From assembly GCA_963575745.1 (NCBI GenBank), contig CAUYUJ010014338.1:109501-173500 (forward strand): a stretch of 64,000 nt of DNA, in the 5' to 3' direction. Positions 33,300 to 44,170 of the stretch are shown in pieces. Under the pieces are notes generated by a model. The model was given only the letters and a program-made list of their open reading frames with translations. It made no database searches and was not told the origin of the DNA. The translations under genes were made by a program, and so were the position numbers. Origin of the DNA: Prorocentrum cordatum (Eukaryota; Sar; Dinophyceae; Prorocentrales; Prorocentraceae). The number at the start of each line of letters is the position of its first letter. The first letter of the stretch is position 1.

Positions 33300-34340
33300 C
33301 CCCTTACGTGCAAGCACTGATTCGAGAATGTGCCATGCCGCGTTGAACTGTGCTGTGCTCGATTGTGTTGTGGATCAGGTCGTTCTGTGCTTCATAATCC
33401 TTTCCGAGCTGATCCTGATTTTAAGTTCGAGCTGCCTGAACGCATATCTCGAGCTGGTCGCAATCGAACCGCGCGGGGCGCTCGACCAGCTCGAGCTCGA
33501 GATCTGGTTCAGTTGCATAACGGGACGAACCAAGAGGGGGCGACTCCGAACCGACGCGAAACGCACCGAGAGTAGACGGACCGAAGCTCGGCGAACCAAA
33601 ACGCCACGAAGTGCATCAAGACGAACCAAAACAATACGGACCGAGACGAAGGCAGAACCGACCCGAATCGAAGCGAGACAAGACAAACAAGGACGTACAC
33701 ACTTCGGCTCACCATCCTGAAACTGCATAGCGTCGCCTGACGAGGGAGCCGCACTCCGAGGTGCCAGGGCCCCTCGCAAGTGTCCAGGGCCGCGATTTGG
33801 CGTAGATTGTTACTGATACGTGCTGTGCTGCACTAGCATCATGCTGTGTTGAACTGTGCTGTTCTCTGTTGCGTCGTGGGTCAAACCATCCTTGGCACTC
33901 CAATCCTGTCCGAACTGATCTGGGTCTTCAGCTCCAGCTGCCTACGCGCATGGTTCGCCAAAAGCTGGCTGTAGTCGTAACGCGCGGGACGTTCAACCAG
34001 CTCGAACTCAAGATCAGGGGGGGCGAATCCGAACCGAAACGAAACGCACCCAGACGACGACAAGGCCGGCGCACGACACCTCCTCAAACAATGCGAAACC
34101 AGCATTTCGCGAGAGGCATCCTCAACACATCCTGCAGCGGGACGCTTTCGCGGCAGGCGAGGCCCTCGCTCGAGACATCCTCAATAAATCCTGCAGAGCG
34201 ACTGTTTCGCTCTAGACATCCCCCTACACATTCTCATGTTACTGACTCGCCTGGGCGACCTGGACACGTTAACGCCGAATTTTCGCTCGATACATCCTCA
34301 ACACAACTTCAATCCTCATGTTAAGGATCCGCCTGGGACT
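33300..34340. repeat. Diverged repeats with TGTGCTGTGCT and GAGCTCGAG blocks
   Basis: Two diverged units (about 33325-33520 and 33815-34020) each run from a GTGCTGTG-rich part to a CCGAACTGATC block and a CTCGAGCTG/CTCCAGCTG block. Related units occur at 37.6-38.2 kb. A clearly different run of ACCGA/GACGAA repeats lies at 33540-33700. 34120-34300 carries CTCGAGACATCCTC boxes. Confidence 0.65.
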
Positions 34341-34344
34341 GGAA

Positions 34345-34680
34345 CATACGTCAACACACGTGGGCCCCTTTCGACCCAGAGCGGAGCAAGCGTGAAAACA
34401 TGTGGGTCCCTTTCGTCCCAGAGCAGAACAAGCGTGACAACACGTGGGTCCATTTCGACCCAGAGCAGAACAAGCGCGAAAACACGTGGGCCCCGTTCGC
34501 GCCAGACCGGGACACACGTGAAAACACGTGGGTCCCTCTCGTCCCAGAGCGGAACAAGCACGAAAACACAAGGGTCCCGGTTGCGTCAGAGCGGAACAAG
34601 CGTGCAAACACGTGGGTCCCTTTCGCTCCAGAGCGGAACAAGCGTGAAAACACGGGGGCCCATTTCTCTGCAGGGGGCTT
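34345..34680. repeat. 42-bp minisatellite, block 1
   Basis: Units of AACAAGCGTGAAAACACGTG plus a GGTCCCTTTCGCCCCAGAGC-type half repeat every 42 bp (for example 34391 and 34433). Because 42 is a multiple of three, a 14-residue repeat (ERNKRENTWVPFAP) stays open on the plus strand and RSGAKGTHVFSRLF on the minus strand. It continues at 34850 after a unique stretch of about 170 bp. Confidence 0.9.
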
Positions 34681-34849
34681 CCCAAGAGGGCCGCAGGAGG
34701 TCCCCCCAGGACTCCAAGACGGAACGTGTCAGTTATTACACATCGGGAATCCATTCGTGACAATTTTCTGGCTCTTGTGACTCCCGCTTCATTCTTGAAG
34801 GCCAGACGACCATATGCTAGGGAAGCCCAGGCACATAAAAAATCAGATG

Positions 34850-35915
34850 GGTCCATTTCGCCCCAGAGCGGAACAGCGTGAAAACATGCTTTTTCGTGCC
34901 AAAGCGGAACAAACGTGACAACACGTGGGTCCCTGTCGCGCAAGAGCGGAACAAGCGTGAAAATACGTGAGTCCCTGTCGCGCCAGAGCGGAACAAACGT
35001 GAAGCACGTGGGTCTCATTCACGCCAGAGCGGAAAAAAACGTGAAAACACGTGGGCTCTATTCGCGCCAGAGCGGGACACACGTGACAGCACGTCGGTCA
35101 CTTTCGTCCCAGAGCGAAACAAGCGCGAAAACACGTGGGTCCCGTTTGCGCCAGAGTGGAACAAACGTGAAAACCCGTGGGTCCCTCTCGCCCCAGAGCG
35201 GAACAAGCGTGAAAACACGTTGACCCCTTTCGCGCCGGAGCGGAAGAAGAACAAGCGTGGTGTCTTGTTCGCGCCAGAGCCGTCGCGAACAACCGTGAGA
35301 ACACATGGGCCTCTGCTCTAAAACCGAAGACGCGTGAAAACATTTGGGTCCTTTCCGCGCCAAAGCCGAACAAGCGTGAAAACTCGTGGGTCCATTTCGC
35401 GCCAGAGTGGATTAACCGTGAAAACGCGTGGATCCTTTTCGAGCAAGGGCGGAACAGGCGTGAAAGCACGTGGGACCTTTTCGCGCTGGAGCGGAAGAAG
35501 CGTGAAAACACGTGGATCCCTTTCGCGCCAGAGCGGAACAACCGTGAAAACACGTGGGGCGCGTTCGCGCCAGAGCGGGACACACGTGAGAACACGTGGC
35601 ACCCTTCCGCGCCAGAGCGGATCGAGCGCGAAAGCACGTGGGTCTCTTTCACGTCAGAGCGGAGCAAGCGTGGAAACACGTGGGTCCCTCTCGCGCCATA
35701 GCGGAAGAAGCGTGAAAGCACGTGGGTCCATTTCGCGCCAGAGCGGAAGAAGAACAAGCGTAAAAAACAAGCGTGAAAACACGTGGGCCCCTTTCGCCCC
35801 TGAGCGGAACAAGTAGGACAGCACGTGGGTCCCTTCCTCCACTGAGCGGGACAAGCGTGAAAACACATGGGCCTCTTCCGCCGCAGAGCGGAACAAACGT
35901 GAAAACAGATGCTTT
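34850..35915. repeat. 42-bp minisatellite, block 2 (about 25 units)
   Basis: Same 42-bp unit as 34345-34680, with most copies keeping the CACGTG palindrome in AACACGTGGG. A few units are interrupted (near 35240, 35280 and 35750) by small insertions such as AGAAGAACAAGCG. The longest minus frame is 276 aa of repeat; there is no flanking unique coding sequence. Confidence 0.9.
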
Positions 35916-36770
35916 CAGCTCGGGGCATCCATCCATGTTAGAAACCCCTCTGGGTGGTCTGGACACGGAACAAACATTTCGCCTCAGACATCCTCTGAGT
36001 TTCACTCCCCGACGCGGCCCCCGCTCGAGATATCCCCAACTCTGCAAAACCTGCGTTCCTCCTGAGACATCCTCAACCTATCTATATAAAACAATCATTT
36101 CGCTAGGCACATCCTCAACTTTTCAATTCGCTGGCCCTCTTCGACCCTGTTATTTCTCGCAGAATAATTTCGCAGGCCTCCTTCAAGCCGAGGCCGGGGG
36201 TAAAACCTCTGCAAAAGAAGCCTGGGCCTCCGCCCTTCCCGGGGAAAAAGGCTCAGTATCCATGGGGTCGCGGACAGGTCGAAGCCTGGCCTGCGGGGTC
36301 GTGGCTCTGGATATGTTTCTCGCCCACGGCATCAGCCGTCACGATGCTTGCTCGCAAAGTGTCTCCTCCAAACCAGAGGTGACTCTTGACGCCCCTGGGG
36401 CCTGAGACGGGCCGCTGGGAACCTATGGTATAGCGACAAGAATCCGCCTGAATCTTTTCGACACGCCGGAGATCTGGGGTCCTCCCCTCCTCCCCCTGCC
36501 CCCCCTTCTTCCCCCCCCTTCTCCACCCTCCTCCTCCTCCGCCTCCTCCTCCTCCTCCACCTCCTCCTCCTCATCCTCCTTCCCGTCCTCATCATTCCTC
36601 TGCTCATCCTCCTCCCCGTCCTCCTCGTCCTCCATGCCTCTTCCTTATAACTCAGTCGCATCCCGAAACAGGTCGGGAGGGCGGGCCAAGCGTTTCGCCT
36701 GAGACATCCTCACCTTTTACGATCGTGACAGTGAGAAACATGATCGGCCCACGAACCCGGAAAGGAATAT
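35916..36770. other. Spacer with GAGACATCCTC boxes and a CTCCTC run
   Basis: CTGAGACATCCTC-type boxes lie near 35985, 36060 and 36700. A (CTC)n run lies at 36480-36640. No gene is supported. 36730-36775 (CATGATCGGCCCACGAACCC and AATATAATTATCCC) resembles 29430-29477. Confidence 0.55.
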
Positions 36771-36772
36771 AA

Positions 36773-37562
36773 TTATCCCGGCAAAGCAACCTAACAGCGA
36801 TGTGTAGGAGCATATCTGGAAGCATTCCCCTTAAGATTCAGATGAGAATCCAGTTGTAGAATTCTGCTGTTCTCGCAGTCGTAGTCGCATTCGCGATGAC
36901 AGTCGCAGTGGCAACGGCAGTCACAGTCACAGCCTCAGCCTCAGCCTGCCTCAGCCTCAGCCTCAGCCTGCCTCAGCCTCAGCCTGCCTCAGCCTCAGCC
37001 TCAGCCTGCTTCAGCCTCAGCCTCAGTCTGCCTTCAGCCTCTGCAGCCTGCATCAGCCTCAGCCTCAGCCTCAGCCTGCCTCAGCCTCAGCCTGCCTCAG
37101 CCTCAGCCTCAGCCTGCCTCAGCCTCAGCCTCAGCCTGCTTCAGCCTCAGCCTCAGTCTGCCTTCAGCCTCGGCCTCAGCCTCAGCCTGCCTCAGCCTCA
37201 GCCTGCCTCAGCCTCAGCCTCAGCCTGCCTCAGCATTCAAAATGTGGCCCGGGAATGGAGTTCTGGGAACTCGAAGAACACGAAGTGGCCTACAGTTGGC
37301 TCCGGGCATTCAAAATGTGGCCCGGGAATGGAGTTCTGGGAAGTCGAAGAGCACGAAGTGGCCTACAGTTGGCTCCGGGCATTCAAAATGTGGCCCGGGA
37401 ATGGAGTTCTGGGAGGTCGAAGAGCACGAAGTGTGTGACTGTTGGCTTAAAACGACTTCTGCGGCACCCTGTCCGGCACCCGCCCAGACCCCCCTGTGGA
37501 GTCATCTGCTGCTCTCTTTTGACACCACTAGAAACCTATCAGAACAAGCTGTTAGGTAAAAA
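36773..37562. repeat. Composite element 2 (short copy)
   Basis: Same leader (TATCCCGGCAAAGCAACC), CAGCCT array (only about 330 bp), three 67-bp units and tail (CTAGAAACCTATCAGAAC...TTAGGTAAAAA) as composite element 1. Both copies are preceded by TTAT and end at TTAGGTAAAAA, so the borders look defined. The flanks beyond those points are unrelated. Confidence 0.85.
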
Positions 37563-37604
37563 TGTAAGGCATGACAACCTTTCACAGACACCTGATTGGG
37601 CGAC

Positions 37605-38440
37605 GGCAAATGCAATGCTGAATGTATCGATCTTGATGTACCGTGCCGAAAGCTTTGCTGTGCTGCGCCGTGCTGATTGCGATGTGCCATGCCGCGATCG
37701 TGCTCTATAGCGATGTGGATCGAGTCCTCTTTTGCATCCGAGTCATGAGCAAACTTATCTGGATCTTAAGCTCGAGCTGCCTGGGCACATAGTAGCTGCC
37801 CAGAGCTAGTTGACAGGGGGGCATGCCAGGAGGACGCGCCGCGGAACGTCCCAAGGGACCCGCCAGGCGACGTGCCAGGGGACGTGCCATGGGGACGCAC
37901 CGCGGGACGTGCCAAGGGGACGCGCTACGGAACGTACCAATGGACGTGCCACGGGACGTGCCAGGGGACGCGCCGCGCGACGTGCCAAGGGGACTCGCCA
38001 CGGGACGCGACACGGAACGTGCCAAGCTTCAATGCTGAATGTATCGATCTTGATGTGCCGTGCCGAGGGCTGTGCTGTGCTGCGCCGTGCTGAATTGCGA
38101 TGTGCCATGCCGCGATTGTGCTCTATATAGCGTTGTGGATCGAGTCCTCCTTTGCATCCGACTCCTGACCGAACTGATCTAGATCTTAAGCTCGAGCTGC
38201 CTGAGCACATAGTAGCTGCCCCAGAGTGAATCGACAAGGGAACATTCCAGGAGGACGCACCGCGCAAATAGACGCGCTACGGAACGTGCCAATGCGTGCA
38301 ACGGAACGTGCCAGGGAACGCGCCGCGCGGCGTACCAGGGGGGCTCGCCACGGGACGCGCCGCGGAACATGCCAGGGAACGTGCCAGGTTGCAATGCTGA
38401 GTGTATCGGTCATGATGTACCGTGCCGAAGGCTGTGCTGT
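37605..38440. repeat. Tandem of about 430 bp containing a GGGACGTGCCA array
   Basis: GAATGTATCGATCTTGATGT begins units at about 37620 and 38037 and, shortened, near 38400. Each continues through GTGCTGTGCTGCGCCGTGC and CTCGAGCTGCCTG. Between them lie runs of 18-20-bp GGGACGTGCCAAGGGGACGC units (37820-38030 and 38240-38390). No gene. Confidence 0.75.
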
Positions 38441-38900
38441 GCCTGGGCGACCTGGACACGTGAAAACAAGCGTTTCGCTCGAAACATTCTCTACACGTCC
38501 TCGTGCTACACCTCCAGCATCCGCCGGGGCAACCTGGACACGTGCAAACAAGCGTCTCGATCGAGACTTCCTCAACACATCCTTATGCTAGACATCCGCC
38601 TGGGCGACCTGGACGCGTGAAACCAAGCGTCTCGCTCGAGACATCCTCAACAAATCCTCATGCTAGACATCTGCCTGGGCAACCTGGACGCGTGAAACCA
38701 AGCGTCTCGCTCGAGACATCCTCAAGACCTGGGCACGTGAGCACAAGCATTTCACGTGAGAGATCCTCTGAATTCTGGTCCTAAGGAGAAGGCAGTATGT
38801 ACCACAAAACAAGCGTTTCGCTCGAGACATCCTCAACAGTGTCTGCAAAACAAACGTTTCGCTCAGGACATCCTCTAATCTTAATTCGCCAACCCTCTTC
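38440..38900. repeat. Cluster of CGTTTCGCTCGAGACATCCTC boxes
   Basis: About six to seven copies of TTTCGCTCGAGACATCCTCA separated by GGGCGACCTGGACACGTGAAAC-like linkers of 60-80 bp. Reverse-complemented, this is the same box that builds the 5-8-kb satellite. Confidence 0.85.
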
Positions 38901-39784
38901 GACCTCGTTAGTTATCGCAAATAAAATTCGCCGGCCCTCTTCGAACTTGGCACTGCAGCGCCCAGGCCCGTCAAATGTTGCAAAGCGAGCGTTTCGCACA
39001 TCCCCAGAATTTCTGCGCGCAGGACGCGCTATCCTCGAGCGGGCACGCAAAAAGTGAACACGTTTACATTTGTTGTGTCCCGGTCGGGGCTCCAGATTTT
39101 TGTTCCGATGGATTCTGCAAAAAATGCACCGCGCCCTCGTTTTTACAAAAGACAGCGGATGTCTGCAGACCCTGTGATTGATCGAGGATCCGAGATGGGG
39201 GGCGCACTTTCCTCGAGCGGGCACGCGCGACACTCGTTTTCCACGACGAAATTGATGTTAGTAAATTTTCTATCGAACGGAAATCCGCTGGCCCCCTTCA
39301 AAATTAGCCCCGGGGACAGATTACCATCCGAAAAGAACACCCTGGGCCCCAGCCCTTTCCGGGACAAAGCAGCTTACGGATGGAGGGCGGGTGGTTTTCA
39401 AAATGTGGCTCTCGCCTACGCGCCGCGCGCAATCGTCGTAAAAGTTCACAAAAGCTTCACGGGTGGAGTGCGGGTCGTTTTCGAGGCATGGTTCTCGCCT
39501 CAGCGCCGCGAACATTCGGTTTCAAGTTTGCCAAAGCTTCACGGGTGGAGGATCCTACACAGCCTCCGAATGACCGCGTCTTCAATGGGCGATTCACTCG
39601 AAGCGCTGCTGGCACTGGAAGGCGACCGAGCCGCTCGATAAGGCCCCGCGCCAGCGTCACTCGGAGGAAACGACCTCGCAAAGAGCGGGATGGTGGGGCG
39701 CGACAAACGAATGACAGCTGCCGCCCGCGCCACGAGACGAGCCCGCAAGCCCGGTATTTGCTATCCCGCCCCAGAATCCGGACA
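38901..39784. other. Low-copy sequence, no supported gene
   Basis: Mixed sequence with CTCGAGCGGGCACGC (about 39033 and 39210) and GCTTCACGGGTGGAG (39451 and 39536) each occurring twice. No frame holds a recognisable domain. Confidence 0.4.
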
Positions 39785-39935
39785 GACAACAACCACAACA
39801 ACAACAACAACAATCATTTTCAAGACGGTTCGCTCATATCCGATCGCGTGCCATAAAGCATGCATTTCCCAAACCCTGGATGCCCACTCTCTTCGTCTTC
39901 GATCGAACCCCTTTGGGGGGTTATATTCCCTCCCC
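39785..39935. repeat. AAC-run module, copy 1
   Basis: (ACAACA)n, then CAATCATTTTCAAGACGGTTCG, CGATCGC..., ACCCTGGATGCCC, TCTTCGTCTTCGATCGAACC and CCTTTGGGGGG. The same order recurs at 43.85, 48.06, 49.5 and 54.33 kb. Confidence 0.8.
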
Positions 39936-40309
39936 GCCACGTGCAGTTGGAAAGGCCACCAAACAAGAAAACGCAGGAGAAATGAGAAACGGAGATAATG
40001 AAAACGAAAGAAAGGAGGAGGGGAAGGCCAAAAGGAAGGGAGGACGACGACTTGCGACGCGAATTGCGCTAAAACTTCCGCCATGGCTTGCGCCGGCCAT
40101 TCCAACACAGGTGAACAATACATCACACTCAATTCTATAGCGCTCACGTCTACAATGCTCACGTTCATATTGAGGTCCGGAAGGGACCGTACATGCACGC
40201 ACATGCCGCACAGTCGCATGCACATGCCCACGCAATTCCGAAAAGGCCTCGATAGCATTGCCGTGCATGTGCGCACATGCCGCACACTCCGATGCACAGT
40301 CGAACGCAC

Positions 40310-40935
40310 CGTCTAGAACAACTCCGCAAGTATAAACGCACATGCCCGCACATGCCGCAAAGTCAAAGACTGGGAGAGGCAGGGAGGGGTAAATGGGGAG
40401 AAATAGCCAGGAGGAGAGGCTGGCGCTCGAGCAACAAGCGTCATATCCAAATAAGAAATGTGGACAACGGCAGCGCCAAGCCAACACAGGGATGTGGTCA
40501 GCGTTCGGATGATGCATCACGCGAGGATGTCGCAGGCGAAAGTGACCTGGCCACCTCAACACATGACATATCGGATCCGAGAGTTGCGAAGATGTCTCAA
40601 GCGAAGGTGCCCCGACCACCATGGGCCATGGGGCGGGGCATCTCCGAGTTCAGAATTCTGAGGACGCATCGGGCGACAATTGCCCGACCATCTCAGCTCA
40701 GGGCATATCGGAAGCCTGAGTCGCGAGGGCGTCTCAAGCGAAAGTGGCTGGACCACCGTGGGGCAGGGCATTTACGAGGTCAGAGTTGCGAGGATGTATC
40801 TGGCGAAAGTGGCCTGACCACCTCAGCTCACGGCATATCGGGACCCAGAGTTGCGAAGATGCCTCAGGCGAAACTGGACGTCTCAAGAGAGAGCGCCCTG
40901 ACTTTCTCAGTTCAGAGCATATCGGACGCCTGAGT
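40310..40935. repeat. 65-bp tandem repeat with GATGTCTCAAGCGAAAG box
   Basis: From about 40510, six units of about 65 bp run GCGAGGATGTCTCAAGCGAA, then GTGGCCTGACCACCTCAGC and GGCATATCGG. 40190-40370 is a separate CGCACATGCCGCACA repeat. No gene. Confidence 0.8.
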
Positions 40936-41368
40936 TCCTTTTTTTTTCCACGGCGCGATCATGTCTGCATCCTCCTCTTCGGCGTCCGACGGCGCGCGGC
41001 GACGCGGTGTAGCCATAGGGGTCGGCCGGCGGCCAACAGCACCAGGCCGAGGCGGCAGCACGGGCAGGAGCGTGGCCCCAGCCGTGCGCGGGGAGGTAAT
41101 GTACACGCACGCGCAAAGAGGAGGAGGAGGAGGAGGAGGAGGCCGAGGAGGAGGAGGCCGAGGAGGGAGCGAGGGTAGCTCAGCCGCCAACATTTCGGCT
41201 GACCCACACGCCGACTGCTTCAAATTCTGGCCCCTGCAAGGAAAAATAAAGCACTGGCCACAGAAGGAGGCGCAGAAGGAGGGAGGAGAAACCGAGAGAC
41301 GTGCGCGACCCTACTCAACGCAGCCAGCGAAACAGTGCAATGCCGATCGAAGGGTAGCAAGAGGAGAT

Positions 41369-41403
<35 letters not shown>

Positions 41404-41844
41404 ACAAAAAAAAAAAACAAAAAAAAAAAACGAGAAAGGAAGGCGACAGGGCGCCAGAGAAACGATATCTAATGGACGCCAGTTCACAGCCAAGGGCTCC
41501 ACTGGCGGGCCATCCACACTCGGACAGTACTAACAATCTTAATCGGGAGCAAGGAACACTGAAAAAGGGGATTGGTAGGACGATCGTGGCGCACCGAAGC
41601 CACTAGCGGCGTCCACCCCCGCGGAACGGAGGGGCAGAGGCTTCTGAGTGGGCGGGCGCCCCGAGCTGGGCAAAGAGCCCGTCTGCACTATATAAATTAA
41701 ATCACGCGCGACCGATCGACACAGGAGGAGAAGGAAAAGCAAACGCGGGAGGCGAGGGGCGGGGGGGCGGAGCACCGCACCACTACCATCGGACGCCATC
41801 CCCCCCAGACGGGGCCACAAGCCCCAGGAAGGTAAGACCGCCCC

Positions 41845-41891
<47 letters not shown>

Positions 41892-42120
41892 CCGACGACG
41901 ACGACGACGACGACGACGGCGGAGGCGGCGGCGGCGACGACGACGACGGGAGAAGAGGGGAAGAGGAAGGAGGGAGGGGGCCGCAACAGCGGAAGGAAGG
42001 GGAGACAGGGGAGAGGGAAAGAGGAGGAAGGGAGGAGGCCGCAGCAGCAGAAGGAGGGGGGGAGAACGGAGCGGTCCCCTGCCACCCCAGGCGTGGGGCC
42101 CCCAGGGGGGGCGGTGGGGT
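40936..42120. repeat. Series of GGA, GA/A-rich and GAC simple repeats
   Basis: (GGA)n at 41108-41180. (GA)n followed by two long A runs at 41365-41435. (GAC)n at 41843-41955. GGGAGGAAGG-rich sequence to 42070. There is no supported gene between them. Confidence 0.8.
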
Positions 42121-42124
42121 GGAC

Positions 42125-43610
42125 CAAACGTGCCACTCACGGACCGGTGCTGGCGTTGTCGCTGGTGTAGGCGCTTGCGTTGGTGCTGGCGTCGGCGCAA
42201 GTGTTGATGCTGGTGTCGGTGCTGGCATCGGCACTGGCGTAAGCTCCAGCGTGCGCTCCTGGGACACCGGTGAGCCGCGCAGCTCACCGGTGCGCTGGTG
42301 TCGCGGCTGGCGTCGACGCTGGGGTGGGCGCTGGTGCTCGTGCTGGCGTCGGTGCTGGCGTTGTCGCTGGTGTATGCGCTTGCAACGCTGGCGTCGGTGC
42401 TGGTGTCGATGCTGGCATCGGCATTAGCATGTTTCTGGCGTAGCGTTGGTGCTGGCGTCGGTGCAGGCGTCGGTGTTGGACGTCGGAGGGGGGGAGTCGG
42501 GGTTGGTGTTGGGACTGGTACTAGAGACCAGGCAGGAGGGAACACCGGTGAGCTGGGCAGCTCACCAAGGCACCCTTGCTGCTGGCGTCGATGCTGGCGT
42601 CGGCGCTGGTGTAGGCGCTGGCGTTGGTGCCGGCGTAGGCGCAGGCCCAAGTACTGGCGTCGGTGTTGGTGTCGGTGCTGACGTCGGCGCCATCGTTGGT
42701 GCTGGCGTCGGTGCTGGTGGAGGCGCTGGCGTTGATGCTGGCGTCGGAACTGGTGTCGGCGCTGACGCAGGCGTAGCGTCACACGATAGGTGGAACAGAA
42801 TTCCGTGACGCACCAACTCCGTGACATTTAGACTCTGCGCCGGATCCGCAGGAGCTTCAAGACGCATCGAGCATTTCATGAATTTCGGTACCAGCATCCG
42901 CATCTGCAAGTCAGGAAGTAACGAAAATGTCACGAATTTCGGTGCAAAATAAAATGTGATGCTGGCGCTGGTGTCGGCGCTGGCGTAGGCGCCGGCGTGC
43001 GTTCCTGGGACACAGGTGGCCCGGGTAATTAGCTTACCGGCGCGCTGTCGTCGGTGGTGGCCGCAGCTCTGGTAGGCGCTGGTGCTCGTGTTGGCGTCAG
43101 TGCTGGCGTCGGCGCTGGTATAGGCGCTTGCGTTGGTACCGGCGTCGGTGCCGGCGTTGCTGCTGGTGTCGGTGCTGGCGTCGGCGCCGGCGTAGAAGCA
43201 AGCGTGCGCACCTGGGACACCAGTGAGCCGCGCAGCTCACCAGTGCGCTGGTGTCGGCGCTGGTGTCAACGCTGGTGGGGACTGGCGCACGTGCTGGAGT
43301 CGGCGCTGGTGTAGGTGCTGGCGCCCGTACTGGCATCTGTGCTGGCGTCGGCGCTGGTGTAGGCGCTTGCGCTGTTGCTGGTGCTGGCGCATGCGCAGGC
43401 GTTGATGCTGGCGTGGGTGTTGGCGTCGGCGCTGGAGAAGGCGCCGCCGAGCGCTCTTGGGACACCCGTGCGCCGGGCAGCTCACCGTTCGGTGTGCTGG
43501 CGTCGGTGGTGGCGTCGGCGCTGGTGTAGGCGCTGGCGCTCGTGCTGGAGTCGGTGCTGGCGTCAGCGCTGGTGTAGGCGCTTGCGGTGCAGGATCCGGA
43601 CGCGGACTGC
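42125..43610. repeat. GCTGGCGTCGGT minisatellite with interspersed hairpins
   Basis: Six-base-periodic GCTGGTGTCGGCGCTGGCGT sequence, translating as Val-Gly-Ala-Gly on plus and Pro-Ala-Pro-Thr on minus. It is interrupted at 42780-42960 by unrelated sequence. Inside are palindromes of CACCGGTGAGC...GCTCACCGGTG type near 42268-42295, with related copies near 42545, 43010, 43215 and 43465. Each of the first-type copies follows CCTGGGACAC. There is no start, signal or domain to support a gene. Confidence 0.8.
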
Positions 43611-43844
43611 AGCGTGCTGGACGGTGGACCGACCCTGCCGCGCGCTGGATACCCGGCGTGTTGCACAATCCACCTGCCCTCCTTTTGAGGTCGTGGGGTG
43701 CAGCGTGCTGGAGCCCATCCTGACGCCTCACTCGAAGTGCCCCCATCCATGCTGCATGCGGTCATCGTCAGGGCGTCGATGCAGATGTCAGTACTGTTAG
43801 TCCGGGGAGGCTTCGGCGTTCTCGTCGCTGCTGGTTCAGGATGT

Positions 43845-44070
43845 TTCAATCATTTTAAGGCTGCTCGCTCTTATCTGCTCGAAGGTCAGTCAACGTGTAT
43901 TTCCGAAACCCTCGATACCCGCGCCCTCTTCGTCTTCGCTCGTACCCCGTATGTCTGTCTTCCCTGCAGGCCGGGCCCCGGCAAGCGGCGGGGTGGCCGC
44001 GGACCGTCGACCTGGCCAGCGGCAGCGCTGATCGGCGGCAGCCCGACCCCAACAGGGACGGATAGGGGAC

Positions 44071-44102
<32 letters not shown>

Positions 44103-44170
44103 ACGGCGACGACGACGACGAGCGAAAGCGAGAGCGACAGCGAGAGCAAGCGACAGCGGGGCCACGAAGG
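43845..44170. repeat. Satellite cassette module, copy 2 (AATCATTTTAAG ... CGA run)
   Basis: CAATCATTTTAAGGCTGCTCG, ACCCTCGATACCCGC, CTTCGTCTTCG, then the GC-rich block CTGCAGGCCGGGCCCCGGC to GGCAGCGCTGATCGGCGG, then (ACGACG)n to about 44125, passing into the 21-bp array. Identical module order occurs at 49.5-49.9 and 54.3-54.7 kb. Confidence 0.85.

Noticed and set aside
35098-35928. 14-residue-repeat protein on the minus strand
   Set aside because: The 42-bp unit is a multiple of three and is open on both strands; no start context or unique domain was seen.
42119-43849. Pro-Ala-Pro-Thr or Val-Gly-Ala-Gly proteins
   Set aside because: Six-base-periodic minisatellite with stops, frame drift and no flanking domains.
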